DNA of 64,000 nucleotides from Gambelia wislizenii (taxonomy: Eukaryota; Chordata; Lepidosauria; Squamata; Crotaphytidae): the NCBI GenBank assembly GCA_030847615.1, contig JAUMIR010000001.1, forward strand, positions 158,569,001 through 158,633,000. Direction: 5' to 3'. The notes beneath the pieces were generated by a model. It had not been told where the DNA came from. It saw nothing but the letters and a program-made list of their open reading frames with translations, and did not search any database. The position numbers and the translations under genes are program-made. Positions 21,880 through 33,229 of this stretch are shown here, piece by piece; the stretch's first letter is position 1; every line of letters begins with the position of its first letter.

Positions 21880-22250
21880 ATCAAGAGGACCAAGCAGCAA
21901 AAGTTGTTGCAGCAGAGTTGCAATCATCAGGCAAAGAAATGAGCACACAGACGTGTGTCTATCATACTGGAAGATCAAGTATCAAGAGGACCAGGCAGCA
22001 AAAGTTGTTGTAGCAGAGTTGCAATCATCAGGCGAAGAAATGAGCACACAGACATGTGTCTAAACTATTTGTCTCAGGATCGTACTGGAAGATCCAGGTT
22101 TCATCACAAGTGATGATTTTTTGAAAAAGGTTTGGAGCTTGCCTCAAGTTGCTGCAGAATGTCATGTTGCTTGACTTTTAAACTTAGCATTTTTCCAGCA
22201 CACAACAGACAACACAGCTGCTTTAAACAATGACTGACGTTAACTGAATG
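21880..22250 (-). pseudogene. Mariner-like transposase relic with a 101-bp internal duplication
   Basis: The reverse complement around 22060-22115 reads IITCDETWIFQYDPETNS. This matches the first catalytic-Asp block of mariner transposases (IITGDETWxYxYDPET). Further upstream on that strand is 'WKNAKFKSQ' with in-frame stops and shifts. On the + strand two units starting ATCAAGAGGACCA (21880) and ATCAAGAGGACCAGG (21981) repeat about 90 bp. The rest of the transposase is not recognisable. Confidence 0.5.
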
Positions 22251-23300
22251 GCAGAGAGTGCTGGTGTTTGTCATACAGGTTCAGACATGTTCAAGGTCAC
22301 CCCTCAAGCATTCACAACCAGTTCTTCCTGATTTGTCTGAAAGGTAGAAACACAGTCTAGTTATGTAACCACTCCAGGCAGGGAAAGGAGGAATTTGTTA
22401 TCTCTAATGTGTTGAATTTTTGGAGACAGAAATGTCCTACAGGGAAAGATTAGACATTTTATTCTGCAAGTTTCCAATCTTACTGCAGGATTGATTGTAT
22501 ATACTTGTTTCACCTTGCTAGCCATATTATAGATATCACAGCCCTGCCAATTACAATTTCTGATCACTCTCCAATTTCTTTGCTCTGGGAATAAGTACCA
22601 TACTAACCTGGAGACTTAATACAACCCTTTAACTAAAGTGTCATAAACACACTAACATTAAAGGAAAATTCAAATTATTCTACCAGGAAAATGCTACACC
22701 AGCTGTTGCTCATGCTGTCCTCTGAGGTACAACAAAAGTTGTGATAAGAGGCCAATTTATCTCAGAGGTTCAAGGGTGTGGGGGGGGGGAGATAGAAATG
22801 GCACCAATAAATTTGGTAAAGAAAATAACAGCTTTAGCACACACACACACAAATGAAACATTGCAGTAGGAAACAAGTGAGGATCAAGTTGACCCAAAGA
22901 AGAACAGAATTAAATGCCTTAGACACAGATACAATCAGAGAGCCATGGTTTATTTAAGCAGATACCATTATGAACGTATTATGAACAAACTGTTGCCTAA
23001 TGGTGAAAGTATTAAAAAAGAACATGAAAAGAGTGAACATCAAATCAATTAAAAATGACTATTGAAATCTTGTATTCACTCTGGAGGAGATTAATGGAAT
23101 ATCTGATGTTAGATATGTATTTACAAGGACCTAATACAGGAACAAAACTCATTTGAGAACTTGTGCTCTCAAAAAATTTCAGACACATTGAGGCGGGGGG
23201 GGAGGGGGGTGCGGCGGAATCTGGAGATCTTCTCCTTACCATTTAACCTCAGCAGATACTGGAAAAGAGTGCTAAAAATTGTCCATGAATAGTACCTCTG
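22251..23300. other. Intron 1 stretch, nothing recognised
   Basis: AT-rich, with short G and CA runs (22779, 22843, 23193). No family identified. Confidence 0.4.
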
Positions 23301-23307
23301 CCAAATT

Positions 23308-23368
23308 CTGCCAAGAAAACCCTGCTTTTGCCATAATCCAGAAATGACTTAAAGGCACACAACAACAC
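23308..23368 (+). mobile_element. Sauria SINE tail fragment
   Basis: TGCCAAGAAAACCCTGCTTT followed by CAGAAATGACTTAAAGGCAC and ACAACAAC is the BovB-like 3' end of the SINE. The tRNA head is missing. Confidence 0.65.
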
Positions 23369-23374
23369 CTTTGC

Positions 23375-24515
23375 CCAGCCAGATTGAACAAGATGATCAG
23401 AGCAATGTCTCCCAACTACTTGAGAGGCTGTAATGTGTCTGTAACAATTATACATATGTGGTTATATTGCCCCAAGGTAAATCAATATTGGTACAAAGTT
23501 TTGAATCTTCTGGGCCAAATAAGAAACCAACCTTCCCCCCCCCCCCGAGTTATTATTATATTTTGTCTATATTTGGGGTCCTAATGAAAACGCATCTTAT
23601 AAAAATCGTATTTCTCTGCTATGGGAGTAGCTAGACTTGAAGTAGTGAAAAAGTGAAAAGACTTGGCAGACCTATGCATCAGAAAATGGATAGACAAAGT
23701 ATGGGATCTTGCCCTGGCAGAAAAACTAACAGACATTAAAACTTCAAAAGGTCATATTAAAGAAGGCAAGTATAAAAAAGTTTGGTGGCTCTCTCTTGTA
23801 TCTCCATACCAAGAATCAGCTCCTTGTGGAATATGCTGTTCAGCAGTTATTCCTTTTGGATTGGATATGTTACATTGTATTAATTTTGTATTAGAAAAAT
23901 GTTTGCCATTTGGTAGATGCACATGTTCTTTTAAATTACATTCATGTGACATGGAGTTTAATTGAGGGTAAATGTTGGATCCTGCTTGTTTTTACTGTTG
24001 CAAACAGACTCCAAGATTGAAAGATAAACAGTCACCATCTATCATGCAGTGATCAGAAGATCTTACTGTTTTATTATACATAGCTGAGGATTTAATTGAT
24101 GTCAGCTTCAAGAACATTTATTTTTCAAAATATGGCCAGCTTATATCAATATACGTTTAGTTCTTGTTCAAAGCCTGTGTATTTGACCCTTCTTTTTTCT
24201 GTTTATTTTTTTATTTCATGTTTTTCCATTTCTTTTCTTTTGTAATCATACTTTTAAAATTCCATAAAAATATAGTAACAAAAATGACAAAGAATAGGCT
24301 CATCTTCCACTGTTGGAACAAAAAAGAAATGTGGGTTAATCCATTTTTAGTATTTTCAAAAGAATGTTAATGAAATTAACTTTTTCTTTTCTCCTAACAA
24401 CTTGTTCACACTGGGGATAGAGGAAGGAGGGTATGGTTAGAATTTTTTTGTATTGGATGGTTCATTGTTGCTGTTAATTACTTTATTAAATCCAATAAAA
24501 TTAATTTTAAAACCT
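23375..24515 (+). mobile_element. L1 LINE 3' end (ORF2 C-terminus plus 3' UTR), decayed
   Basis: Frames read NKMIRAMSPNYLRGCNVSV, then IIHMWLYCPKVNQYWYKVL (L1 ORF2 zinc-knuckle area with H-M-W-x-C-PKV...W). After a gap with a C run come WIDKVWDLALAEKLTDI and KVWWLSLVSPY. AT-rich 3' UTR sequence follows, ending TTTATTAAATCCAATAAAAT and A-rich DNA. It is heavily frameshifted. Confidence 0.6.
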
Positions 24516-24534
24516 AAAGTAGCCAGATGGTCCA

Positions 24535-24535
<1 letters not shown>

Positions 24536-24567
<32 letters not shown>
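24536..24567. repeat. (ATCT)n microsatellite
   Basis: Eight or so tandem CTAT units. Confidence 0.95.
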
Positions 24568-25075
24568 CAGTACTAAATTTTGTTTCAATTGCACCAAGAA
24601 ATTTTGTTTCAATTGCAATGCTACCCCTTCATAACCTATTAGGGCTAAATTATGTACATATTGTAAATGTGTCTCAGGGAGAAGGTTTTTTTCTTCCCAT
24701 TTTGCTTTGGAAAAAGTGGCCATCAGCCTTATACTACATGTCTTTAATATAATTATCTTTACCTGAAGCTGGGGACTAGATTATTTGCTTCCTTTTTAAT
24801 CTAAAAATCTTAATGGATCTTAATGGATGGTTTTGTCTTAGTTCTGTTTTTCTTTGATCATGCTTGATTACAGGTTGAGAATAAGGATAAGGTCATCTAG
24901 GTTTTGTCTTTTAAGATTGCTCCCATCTTGACTTTTTTTTTTAAATGGGAGATTTGTTATAATGCATTACAATACATGCACATGAAAGATAAGGACAACT
25001 ACCTCTGTTAGAACACAGCTTAAGATGTCCCATGTGTAAATCTGTGGTATTGTCTAAAAAAGTACGAACAAGATG
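24568..25075. other. Intron 1 stretch, nothing recognised
   Basis: AT-rich. 'aattttgtttcaattgca' occurs twice within 40 bp near 24577-24620. Confidence 0.4.
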
Positions 25076-25076
25076 T

Positions 25077-25150
25077 GAAAGATCGGCAAGCTGTTAAAAT
25101 GGCCATTCACACAAATACGTGTCATTCAGAATGGGGGCAGTGAAATATAC
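25077..25150 (-). mobile_element. Fragment of the 42.6-kb TIR DNA element family
   Basis: The complement of AATGGCCATTCACACAAATA, CGTGTCATTCAGAATGGGGG matches 'cccccttcggaatgacacgtatttgtgcaaatggccatt' near 17.86 kb, so this is a reversed internal piece. Confidence 0.6.
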
Positions 25151-27120
25151 AGAATTGCTAAAATTGCTAAAATGTACAGAATTGCTAAAAATGTACAGAG
25201 TTGGTCGTTTTCATACTTAATATCTATGCTTCAGAATCTTTTTTATGGCCCTCTCCGTGCTACTTCCTCTCCTAAGGAATATATGCTTAATACTTAATAC
25301 TGTATACTGTAATACTCTTAATGGAGCCTGATCTTGGCAGATTGTTTCTGATTTGGTATAGTCAGTCATAGTTACAACTTCATAATTAGTAGTTTGAATA
25401 CAGCCTCTCAACATTTTGTGGGGAGGTAAATTTGTGGGTGATTTACAACAGTGAGTACCTAAGTGACAGCTAAGAGCTGTATCAAGAATATAGAGAGAAT
25501 GGAGTCAATTCAGGAGCCTGAAGGCTGTTTTGAGATGCAGCCATCTGGAATCTAGGTCAGCCTGCAATCACATGTACACATTCCTGGACACTTTGGTAAT
25601 ATTGTTTTAAACAATATAAAGAAACAAATGAGAACAAACAAAGTTTATTTCACATTTAGAATTGTTCTCAAAGCTACCAGACAGTAACCCCAACTCTTCT
25701 AATTTTGTGTCACTTTGAATACTCTCACTTTCTACTGCTTCATACTTACGAAAACCATTATATGTTCACTAATCTTCACAAACTTGGAATGCATTGCAGA
25801 AGCAATCTTAGAAGTAGCATTATTATTTATGATCTCTGGGGTCCTCTTGACTCTTTTGTTCACCACGACAACAGCCCTATTATTCCCGTTTTACAGATGC
25901 AGATCAGAAACTGAGAGATCATTATGCACACAAACCATTCAAAATATTTATTGCTAAGGTGGAATTTCACTTATAATTTTCAAGCAGTATTAGTCTCCAT
26001 TATTTGAAGCATGCATTTTGACATAAGCATATTCACTCTGACCTCTAGACAGGTGTCTGTCAGTGTAGGAAGTGACAGATTTGTTTTTCTGTCCAAACTA
26101 TAATAGAGTGTTTCTTACAGGGAGAAAAGAACAGAAAGGATTGATGATTTACATCTTTTGATGAAAGGAGTAAAACCAGTTGATTGACTGATTGGATTTA
26201 TACCCTGGCTTTCTCTCCAGATGGGTTCCAAGGCTACTAAAATCAATTCAGAAAAGAATATGTACAATTGAAAGGAATGCGGAAACAAAATTTTTCCATG
26301 CCAATATTGAACACACTCTGTAGTGCTGACCTTTATGGAGGACTGCTGAAAGATCCATCCCAACAATGGGGTTCATCATATTGCAGATACCATAAATACA
26401 TCTTGCAACCCTGCCTCATTCAGCTTCAACGAGGCAGATTTCTAGAACCACTGACCCTTTTTATGTTGAGGCCTTTATAAGTGAATTTAAAGGAATTTCA
26501 GGAGGCACTGGGCCAGGCCAATAAAACAAAATACACTTCTTATATATGTAAAAGTTTGTTCTATTGGATAAGAGTCTGAACTTTTGGTGATGCTTTTAAT
26601 ATCTGTTCAGTTCTTTGTGTCCTAATACAAGAAGGTATACTGAGACAATGCTGTTAAGTAAGGTTTTAATCTGATCTCAGAGAACAGATGACACATCCAA
26701 TTAGTATCCTAATTCTCTCAAGTTGGAAATGTTGCACAATTAAAATGCCCTGCTAGTTTCTTGTTTGCTTGTTTCCCTGTTAATCTCTGCTCTAATTTTA
26801 AAACATCAGAATGGGAGTTGATGTTTGCCTTTATTTCCCTTCCTCTAGTTGCTCTGTGTTTAATCGGTTAAGTAGAAGATTTTGCAGTATTCTCAAACCC
26901 AGCAGAAAATGTCATGGGGTTAAATAGAAGAAAAGGCTTGTTGTGGCCTGTTGCTGACTTAACGCATAGCCAGGGTTAGCCAGAAATAGTTTCCTGCTTT
27001 CATCCTATTCACAGACCCAAATGCACAGGAATACCATAATTCAGATTGCCCCAATAAGCATGTGCAAGAGGTTGCCATGAATGCCCATTTGAATTACCCA
27101 TCTAGAAAGCTGAGAAGCTA
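25151..27120. other. Intron 1 stretch, mostly unrecognised
   Basis: The only hint is 26180-26262, where 'ttggatttataccctggctttctctccagatgggttccaaggc' resembles the complement of an L2-type LINE/SINE end (compare 49985-50075). The rest is unassigned AT-rich DNA. Confidence 0.4.
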
Positions 27121-27124
27121 GAAG

Positions 27125-27209
27125 GGTGAGCAAACATGTTTAACCATGGTTTTGGTCAGGGTAGAAGCTCTACCCTGACCAAAACCATGGTTAAACATGT
27201 TTGCTCACC
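27125..27209. repeat. Perfect hairpin: 41-bp arms, 3-nt loop
   Basis: 27125-27165 begins GGTGAGCAAACATGTTTAAC and its exact reverse complement ends at 27209 with GTTAAACATGTTTGCTCACC. The loop is AGC (27166-27168). I find no mismatch across 41 bp. There is no similarity to the other repeats here, no obvious TIR signature and no flanking duplication that I can see. Confidence 0.95.
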
Positions 27210-27293
27210 TTGGTTGCACATACAGTTTGCAGTGAATTCTCAATTATATTTAGGGGTTTAGAAGTGATGTTTAACAAAAGTTATTCTGTAATG

Positions 27294-27427
27294 CAGAGGC
27301 CAGGATCTTTAGCCCTCTAGATATTTTAGCCTAAAATTCCCATATATCCCACCAGCATATCCAGTGGTAAGGGCTTGTGGGAATTGTAGTCCAAAACAAC
27401 TAGAGGGCCAAAGATTCTCCAGCTCTG
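27294..27427. mobile_element. hAT-type MITE with 8-bp TSD
   Basis: 134 bp with termini CAGAGGCCAGGATCTTTAGC and the complement of 'ccaaagattctccagctctg'. The arms extend through 'cctctaga'. It is flanked by CTGTAATG (27286-27293) and CTATAATG (27428-27435), an 8-bp duplication with one mismatch, as expected for hAT. Confidence 0.82.
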
Positions 27428-27659
27428 CTATAATGCCTAAGTTTACACTCTCAGTTGGATGTGGTGTGTGACAAAGCCCAACTTTGGAATGGCGATATCT
27501 GGATTCTGCCTAAGCACAAAAGATGGTCATGCAAACTGTCATGATGGACTGCCCAGCCATCATGGAGAGTTCATCTACAAAACCTTATGCAGTACATCAG
27601 TTTTACATGCAAATCTTTGTAGTACACTCATCATTTTACTTTGTGTGCCAGATATTTGT

Positions 27660-27882
27660 ATTAGAATCATAGAATAGAATCATAGAGTTGGGAGAGATTA
27701 CAAGGGCCATCCAGTCCAACCCCCTGCCATGCAGGAACACACAATCAAAGCACGCCCGACAGATGGCCATCTAGCCTCTGTTAAAAAACATCCAAAGATG
27801 GAGACTCCATCACACTCTGAGGCAGTGTATTCCACTGTCAAACAGCTTACCATTAGGAAGTTCTTAATGTTTAGGTGGAATT
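27660..27882 (-). mobile_element. CR1 LINE 3' end
   Basis: On the minus strand it ends with the CR1 signature 'ggttggactggatggcccttg', 'ccaactctatgatt' and the (ATTCTATGATTCT) tail, read here as TAGAATCATAGAATAGAATC. Upstream on that strand is the same 3' sequence as the larger CR1 copy at 32.3-32.9 kb. 5'-truncated and non-coding. Confidence 0.8.
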
Positions 27883-28595
27883 AGATGCCTGGAAATTAAT
27901 GGCAGAGATTTTCTTATAGATAATTCTCAAGTTTACTGTTAATGTATATATTGTAGGGATTGGTTTCTAATCCAGTCATTGTAACAGCAGAAAAGAAATC
28001 CAGACAGAACTTGTGAAGAAGCAGATAGGTTTCAATTACTGAATCAGTTGACTTGATTTCTACACCAAAGCATTGCACATTGGGGTTATTAGTATGAGCA
28101 TAAAGCAGATTTGGCTTTAAGAAGATACCTAGGACTAGTTCATGAGCAGTTCTGAGGGATTTCTACAGATAAACCTTTCTCTCACCACATGTGCTGGATT
28201 AGATATTTACTAGCTGGATGAGATCTGAGGAACAGAAGAGAGGGAATTTTAATTTCTTTTGTTACCTTCGCTGTTGTTTCTGGACTTATACTATGCCCTT
28301 TAAAATATCCACAGCACTTTTTCATTATATTAAAGTAGCAAATGATAAACAAATGAGTGACTGACACTAATTTTTGAGCAATTGCAATAAACTAGTTAAT
28401 ATTTTTACAGCAAGCATTTCTCACATTACTGTATAGTTGTGCATTTGGCATTGCATGCACTCACATTCCATACTGCATTATTTAATTAAATGCAGCACTG
28501 TAAATGCTGATACATGGGATGAGAAGTTGCCACTATAAAAAGCCTATTATTTTATCAGAAGACCACTTCTTAAAGTATGGGAAAATATTTTTTTT
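27883..28595. other. Intron 1 stretch, nothing recognised
   Basis: AT-rich. No family identified. Confidence 0.4.
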
Positions 28596-28599
28596 TTAA

Positions 28600-29690
28600 T
28601 CTACATGAAATTACCTCTCTGGATCTCCCCACAAGAAGCATTCATGAATAGGTGGAAGTCCACGGAAGTTTGATTAAAATAAAAGGATCTTTTACAGAAG
28701 GAAGGACAAGGACAATATGAATTTAAAACAAAAGAAGAACTTAACATACACTGGTTCACATATGTACAACTTAATCAAAGATTTAAAGAAGATGCAAAAG
28801 AAAAAGGGTTTGAAGAAAAAGAAAATGAATTTGACAAAGCCATATGGGGACCAAACAAAAATAAATTATATAAACTTTTAAATACAAGGGAATTAGAAAG
28901 CAACGAAATGAAAGAATCCATGTTGAAATGGGCATCTGATTTTGGCTACAATTTGGAACTTGAAGCCTGGGAAAACGCCAGAAAGAAAACAAATACATTT
29001 TTGGCATGCCAAAACCTTAAAGAAAACTACTTCAAGACTGTACATAGATGGCACTATTCACCGGCTAGAATAGGAAAAATGTTTAAAATAGAGAATAAGA
29101 ACTGCTGGAAATGCCAAGAAAATACAGGTTCTCTCTACCACATGTGGTGGAACTGTAAAATTATTTTAAAATTCTGGGTGAAAATACATAGGACTATAGA
29201 AATTTTTTTTCAAATACAACTTCCCATGAAACCAGAATTTTATTTACTAAATATGACTCATATCTTAAAAAAAGAAGATGAAAAAAATCAGATGGAGAAT
29301 ACTTTTATATTTGGTGATAGCAGCGAGACTAACATTAGCTCAAAGATGGACATTGAAAGAAGTATGCACAATTGGTGACTGGTTGGAAAAAGTACTGGAT
29401 ATGACAAGCATGGACAATCTCACTTACGAAATGAAACAAAAACCCACACAGGATCAAAAATTGGAATGGAAACCAGTAATAGAATTTTGTAGGGAAAAAA
29501 ATGGGAGATTGAAGGATATGCAAAATAAAGGTATAATTAAAATAAAATGGAAAAAATTGAATAAAACTAAACGAAGGAGGGAAGACAGAAACGGCACAAA
29601 AGAAGGGATAAGATATAGTCAAAATAAATAGAGGGTACCTTTTTATGTATGAAAACATACAAAAGAAAATAGGTTTATACAAAATATTAC
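28600..29690 (+). mobile_element. L1 LINE 3' part (ORF2 C-terminus), interrupted
   Basis: The translation shows FKEDAKEKGFEEKENEFDKA, MLKWASDFGYNLELEAWENA, ENYFKTVHRWHYSPARIGKM and NKNCWKCQENTGSLYHMWWN. This is the C-terminal region of L1 ORF2: the W-Y-x-x-P-x-R-x-x-K-M block and the C-x2-C ... H-M-W-W-x-C knuckle. A frameshift near 29280-29330 moves the reading to LYLVIAARLTLAQRW. The piece ends where LINE copy 1 begins at about 29712. L1-like 3' UTR may resume at 35.31 kb on the far side. Confidence 0.8.
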
Positions 29691-29711
29691 AGGAAATTTA
29701 ATGTGGTTAAC

Positions 29712-30862
29712 CTTAGAGAAAGACAAATTCTACACAGACCTACGCCAACTCATACAAAAAGTCCCGGCTACACACTTTACTGGTCTAGCAAACCCAAAAC
29801 CGAAAAACATCTTTCAGGAGTAGGCTTTATGATTAAAGACTCTATTGCCTCCAAACTCGAAACCTTGCCAACAGGACACTCTGATCGCATTATTTCCTTA
29901 TGCCTCCCACATGTTGTTCTCTTTAGTATATATGCCTCAAATATGCAAGCCGACCCTGTAGAGAAAGACAAATTCTACACAGACATATGCCAACTCATAC
30001 AAAAAGTCCCTGTAGAAGATAAAATTATTATCCTTGGTGACTTCAATGCCAGAGTAGGAAAGAACTCTGAAGCCTGGAAAGGTGTCTTAGGCAAGCATGG
30101 TGTTGGAAATCGCAATGATAATGGATGCCTCTTCCTAGAGTTCTGTGCAGAACAACAGCTGACTGTTACAAACACTATCTTTCAGCAGAAAGATAGTTTG
30201 AAGACAACCTGGATGCATCCCCGATCCAAACATTGGCACCTCATTGACTATGTTGTAGTCTGCCAGAGAAGCATTCGCGATGTCCATCATACTCGAGTGA
30301 TGCTCAGTGCAGAATGCCAAACAGATCATCGCCTCGTAAGATGTAAACTAAATCTTCATCTTAAGTTCAAACCTAAGAGGAGTGGCATCTTAAAGAAGAG
30401 ACTCCAAGTCAACAATCTTCAACAAGCTATCATGAGAGACAACTTCCAGGCAAATCTGCAAACAAAACTTGAAGACCATCCTACAGATCCTTCTCCTACA
30501 GTGCTTTGGCAACATGTCAAAAAAGTATCCTCCAGTCTGCAGAAGAATCCCTCGGGTTCTCACACAAAAAAAATCAAGACTGGTTTGATGAAAACAACCA
30601 AGAGATGCAGGAGCTGTTGGCAAAGAAGAGAACTGCTCACCAGGCATACCTCGCCCAGCCAACTTGCCATGTAAGAAAAGCAGCTTTCCGTCTCACATGT
30701 AGTAAACTTCAACAAAAACTCTGAGACATGCAGAACAAGTGGTGGATCAATATAGCAGAAAAGACACAACACTGTGCAGATCTGGGTGACCTTAGAGGAT
30801 TTTATGAAGCTCTTAAAGCAGTGTTTGGACCTACTTATCAGGTCCAAAGCTCCTTATACAGT
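29712..30862 (+). mobile_element. Zinc-finger LINE copy 1, 5' half (rearranged 5' end)
   Basis: This copy covers the AP-endonuclease domain from GYTLYWSSKPKTEKHLSGVG through IILGDFNARVGKNSEAW, HLIDYVVVCQ and ECQTDHRLVRCKLNL, then the linker. The first about 50 bp repeat a downstream segment (see findings), so the 5' junction is chimeric. A 1-base loss at about 30524 shifts the frame. CGA in the other copies is TGA here at 30722. The 2.5-kb TIR element interrupts the copy at 30863. It continues at 33345. Confidence 0.85.
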
Positions 30863-31162
30863 CAGGGCCGGTTTAACCAGTCTGCCAAATCAGCATTGGC
30901 AGGGGCCCCCAAGGTCAAGGGGGACCCCTGCTGACCTCCTTATCTGACAAAGGAGACAGCCAGGAAACAGCTGGGAGGAGCCACTGCTTTGTAGCCCCCT
31001 CCTACCCTCCTCCTCCAAAAACCTCCTGCTGGCTTAAAAAAAAAACCCAGCATCTCAAAGACTAGAAAGAGAAAAAGAAAGAAGCAGCAGCCCTCCGTGG
31101 CAGAAGCTGGAAGGAGTTTGCTGTTGCAAAATGCAAGCCAGTCAGGCATGTCAGAGAGGGGT

Positions 31163-31164
31163 GA

Positions 31165-31197
<33 letters not shown>

Positions 31198-31290
31198 GGG
31201 GGGGATTTGAGGGTTGTCTCTTTCCCTCAAAAAGGGCTTCTTTCTTTCTTTCTTTCTTTTTTTCATTCTTTCTTTCTTCCCTTTCCTTCC
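31163..31290. repeat. (GT)n, (GA)n and (TTTC)n simple repeats
   Basis: A TG run, a GAGAG/G run and a TTTC-rich stretch. They generate spurious ORFs on both strands. Confidence 0.9.
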
Positions 31291-31437
31291 TTCCACATAG
31301 ATCCCCTTCCAGCCCATCTTTCCAGCTGCTGTTAACATGTCCTGGTTTCTCTCCCTTCCCTCTCTCCCTTTCCCCCTTGGTCTTCTTCAGCTTCCTCCCC
31401 TTGTTGCCAACTGACTTCAACCTGCAAAAGGAATTCG

Positions 31438-31672
31438 TGTGTATTTGCCCATGTGCCTTCAAGTCATTTCTGACCAAGGCCAACCTATCATGGGGTTTTC
31501 TAGGCAAGGTTTGTTCAAAGGGGGTGTGCCTTTGCCTTCCTTTGAGGCTGAGAGAGTGTGACTTGCCAAGGTCAGCCAGTGGGCATTCATGGCTGTGTAA
31601 GGATTCAAACCCTGGTCTCCATAGTCATAGTGCAATGCTGAAACTTCTACAACACTCTAGCTCTTTTAACAG
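31438..31672 (-). mobile_element. Sauria SINE
   Basis: The complement carries the full order: head (ACCCTGGTCTCCATAGTCAT, 'aacactctagctc'), body (AGGCTGAGAGAGTGTGACTT) and BovB-like tail (GTGCCTTCAAGTCATTTCTG). Nested inside the 2.48-kb TIR element. Confidence 0.82.
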
Positions 31673-31790
31673 AAGAATATAAAGAATATACATTAAAATT
31701 TGGAGTAATATTACCGGGAACAATGGTTTTATTGTTGTCACTAAAACACCAGTATCCCATTAGTGTTATGTGAGAGGCATTAGCCTAGAG

Positions 31791-32142
31791 CAGTGGTTCT
31801 TAACCTTTCCTTTACCAGGGACTCCCTTTAAATATCTTTTGTTGCCCCAAGACTTAACTCAAGATTTAAAACCCTAATAATAATAGCTAATAATAATAGC
31901 TAACAACAACAACAATACAATTACACCATCCATTAAACTTTCCCTCAGAGGCACTATTGCTTCTTCCTGCAAGTTTGTGGTTGGAGTGGATTGAATGGCA
32001 ACGTGCAGGCCAAGCCAGCCAGCCTTTGCCTTGGTTCCTGTCACATGGCTACTCCACTACAGGGAGGAGGTGGGCCAAGCAGCCTTCAAGCCTTTGTGGA
32101 CCCGCTGTGAGGACATTGCAGACCCCAAGTTAAGAACCACTA
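31791..32142. mobile_element. hAT-type MITE (CAGTGGTTCTTAACC) with 8-bp TSD
   Basis: The left end CAGTGGTTCTTAACCTT and the complement of 'aagttaagaaccacta' at the right form TIRs. The flanks GCCTAGAG (31783-31790) and GGCTAGAG (32143-32150) are an 8-bp duplication with one mismatch. 352 bp, non-coding. A related end pair is at 63.11-63.28 kb. Confidence 0.8.
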
Positions 32143-32256
32143 GGCTAGAGAATGCTGGAAAAGGAACAATGCAACCAGACCTTGAGAAGGGTGCTGGCAG
32201 GGGGATTCTGGGAGGTGTAATCCAAGAGTAACTTTCTCAGGCTCTGAATGCAGCCT

Positions 32257-32905
32257 AGAATCATAGGGCTGGAAGGGACCCCAACAGCCATCCCATCCGA
32301 TTGGCTTCTGCCCTGCAGGAACACACAATCAAAGCATTCCTGACAGATGGCCATCCAACCTATGTTTAAAAAAAGCCAAAGAATGAGACTCCACCACATT
32401 CCAAGGCAGTGTATTCTACTTCCAAACAGCTCTTACTGTCAGGAGGTTCTTCCTAATATTCAGGTGGAATCTCTTTTCCTGTAGTTTGAACCTATGTCTC
32501 TGTGTCCTAGTCTCTGAAGCAGCAGAAAACAAGCTTGCTCCTTCCTCAGTATGACATCCCTTCAAATATTTAAACATGGCTATCAGGTCACCTCTCAACC
32601 TTCTTTTCTCCAGGCTAAGCATGCCCAGCTCCCTAAGCCATTCCTCATAGGGCCTAATGGCTTCCAGACCTCCCACCATCCTTCTCAGTATCTTCCTTGA
32701 ATTGTTGTGCCCAGAACTGGAAACAGTATTCCAGGTGAGGTCTGACCAAAGCAGAATGGAGTGATACTATTAGTTCCCTTGATCTAGACACTACTCCTAT
32801 TAATGCAGCCTAGAATTGCATTGGCATTGTTTGCTGCTGCATCACACTGCTAACTCATGTTCAGCTTGTAGTCCACTCTTTTCTTTGAGGAAATCTACAC
32901 CATTA
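32257..32905 (-). mobile_element. CR1 LINE 3' end with ORF2 C-terminus
   Basis: On the minus strand (about 32680-32420) the translation reads WLRELGMLSLEKRRLRGDLI, AMFKYLKG, GASLFSAASETRTQRHRFKL and KRFHLNIRKNLLTVRAVWK. This is the CR1 ORF2 C-terminus (LGLFSLEKRRLRGDLI...R.RFRLNIRK..F..R). The 3' UTR ends 'ccctatgattcta' at 32257. 5'-truncated and inside the 2.48-kb TIR element. Confidence 0.88.
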
Positions 32906-32991
32906 TGTTAATTGCTAATAAACAAGAAATATTATGTTACTGCCTATAATATAGTTTTCAAACTAAATTATTGGTGGCAAATTATGTAATA

Positions 32992-33229
32992 CAGTAGACC
33001 CCTCTTATCCACTAGGGATTGGTTTGGGGAGGGGGCGTGGATTCTGAAAACCATGAATAATAGTGAGTGCCATTGAAAATAATGGGACTTCTGGTTTAAA
33101 ATACCATAGAGTTGCCTTGGAGGGCCTTGAAAACGGCTAGGGAGGACACATTTTCTAGGAAGATTCTATGGTAGGTATGCTGTTTTGTGTCTCATGGATA
33201 ATGAATCCATGGATACGGGGGTCCTGCTG
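32992..33229. mobile_element. Pogo/Tigger-like MITE
   Basis: 238 bp with inverted ends CAGTAGACCCC and GGGGTCCTGCTG flanked by TA (32990-32991, 33230-33231). The interior is nearly the same as the 43.74-kb copy (AATAATGGGACTTCTGGTTT, ATACCATAGAGTTGCCTTGG). Nested in the 2.48-kb TIR element. Confidence 0.82.

Noticed and set aside
31131..31682. 183-codon plus-strand ORF
   Set aside because: Spans GT/GA/TTTC simple repeats and a reversed Sauria SINE.
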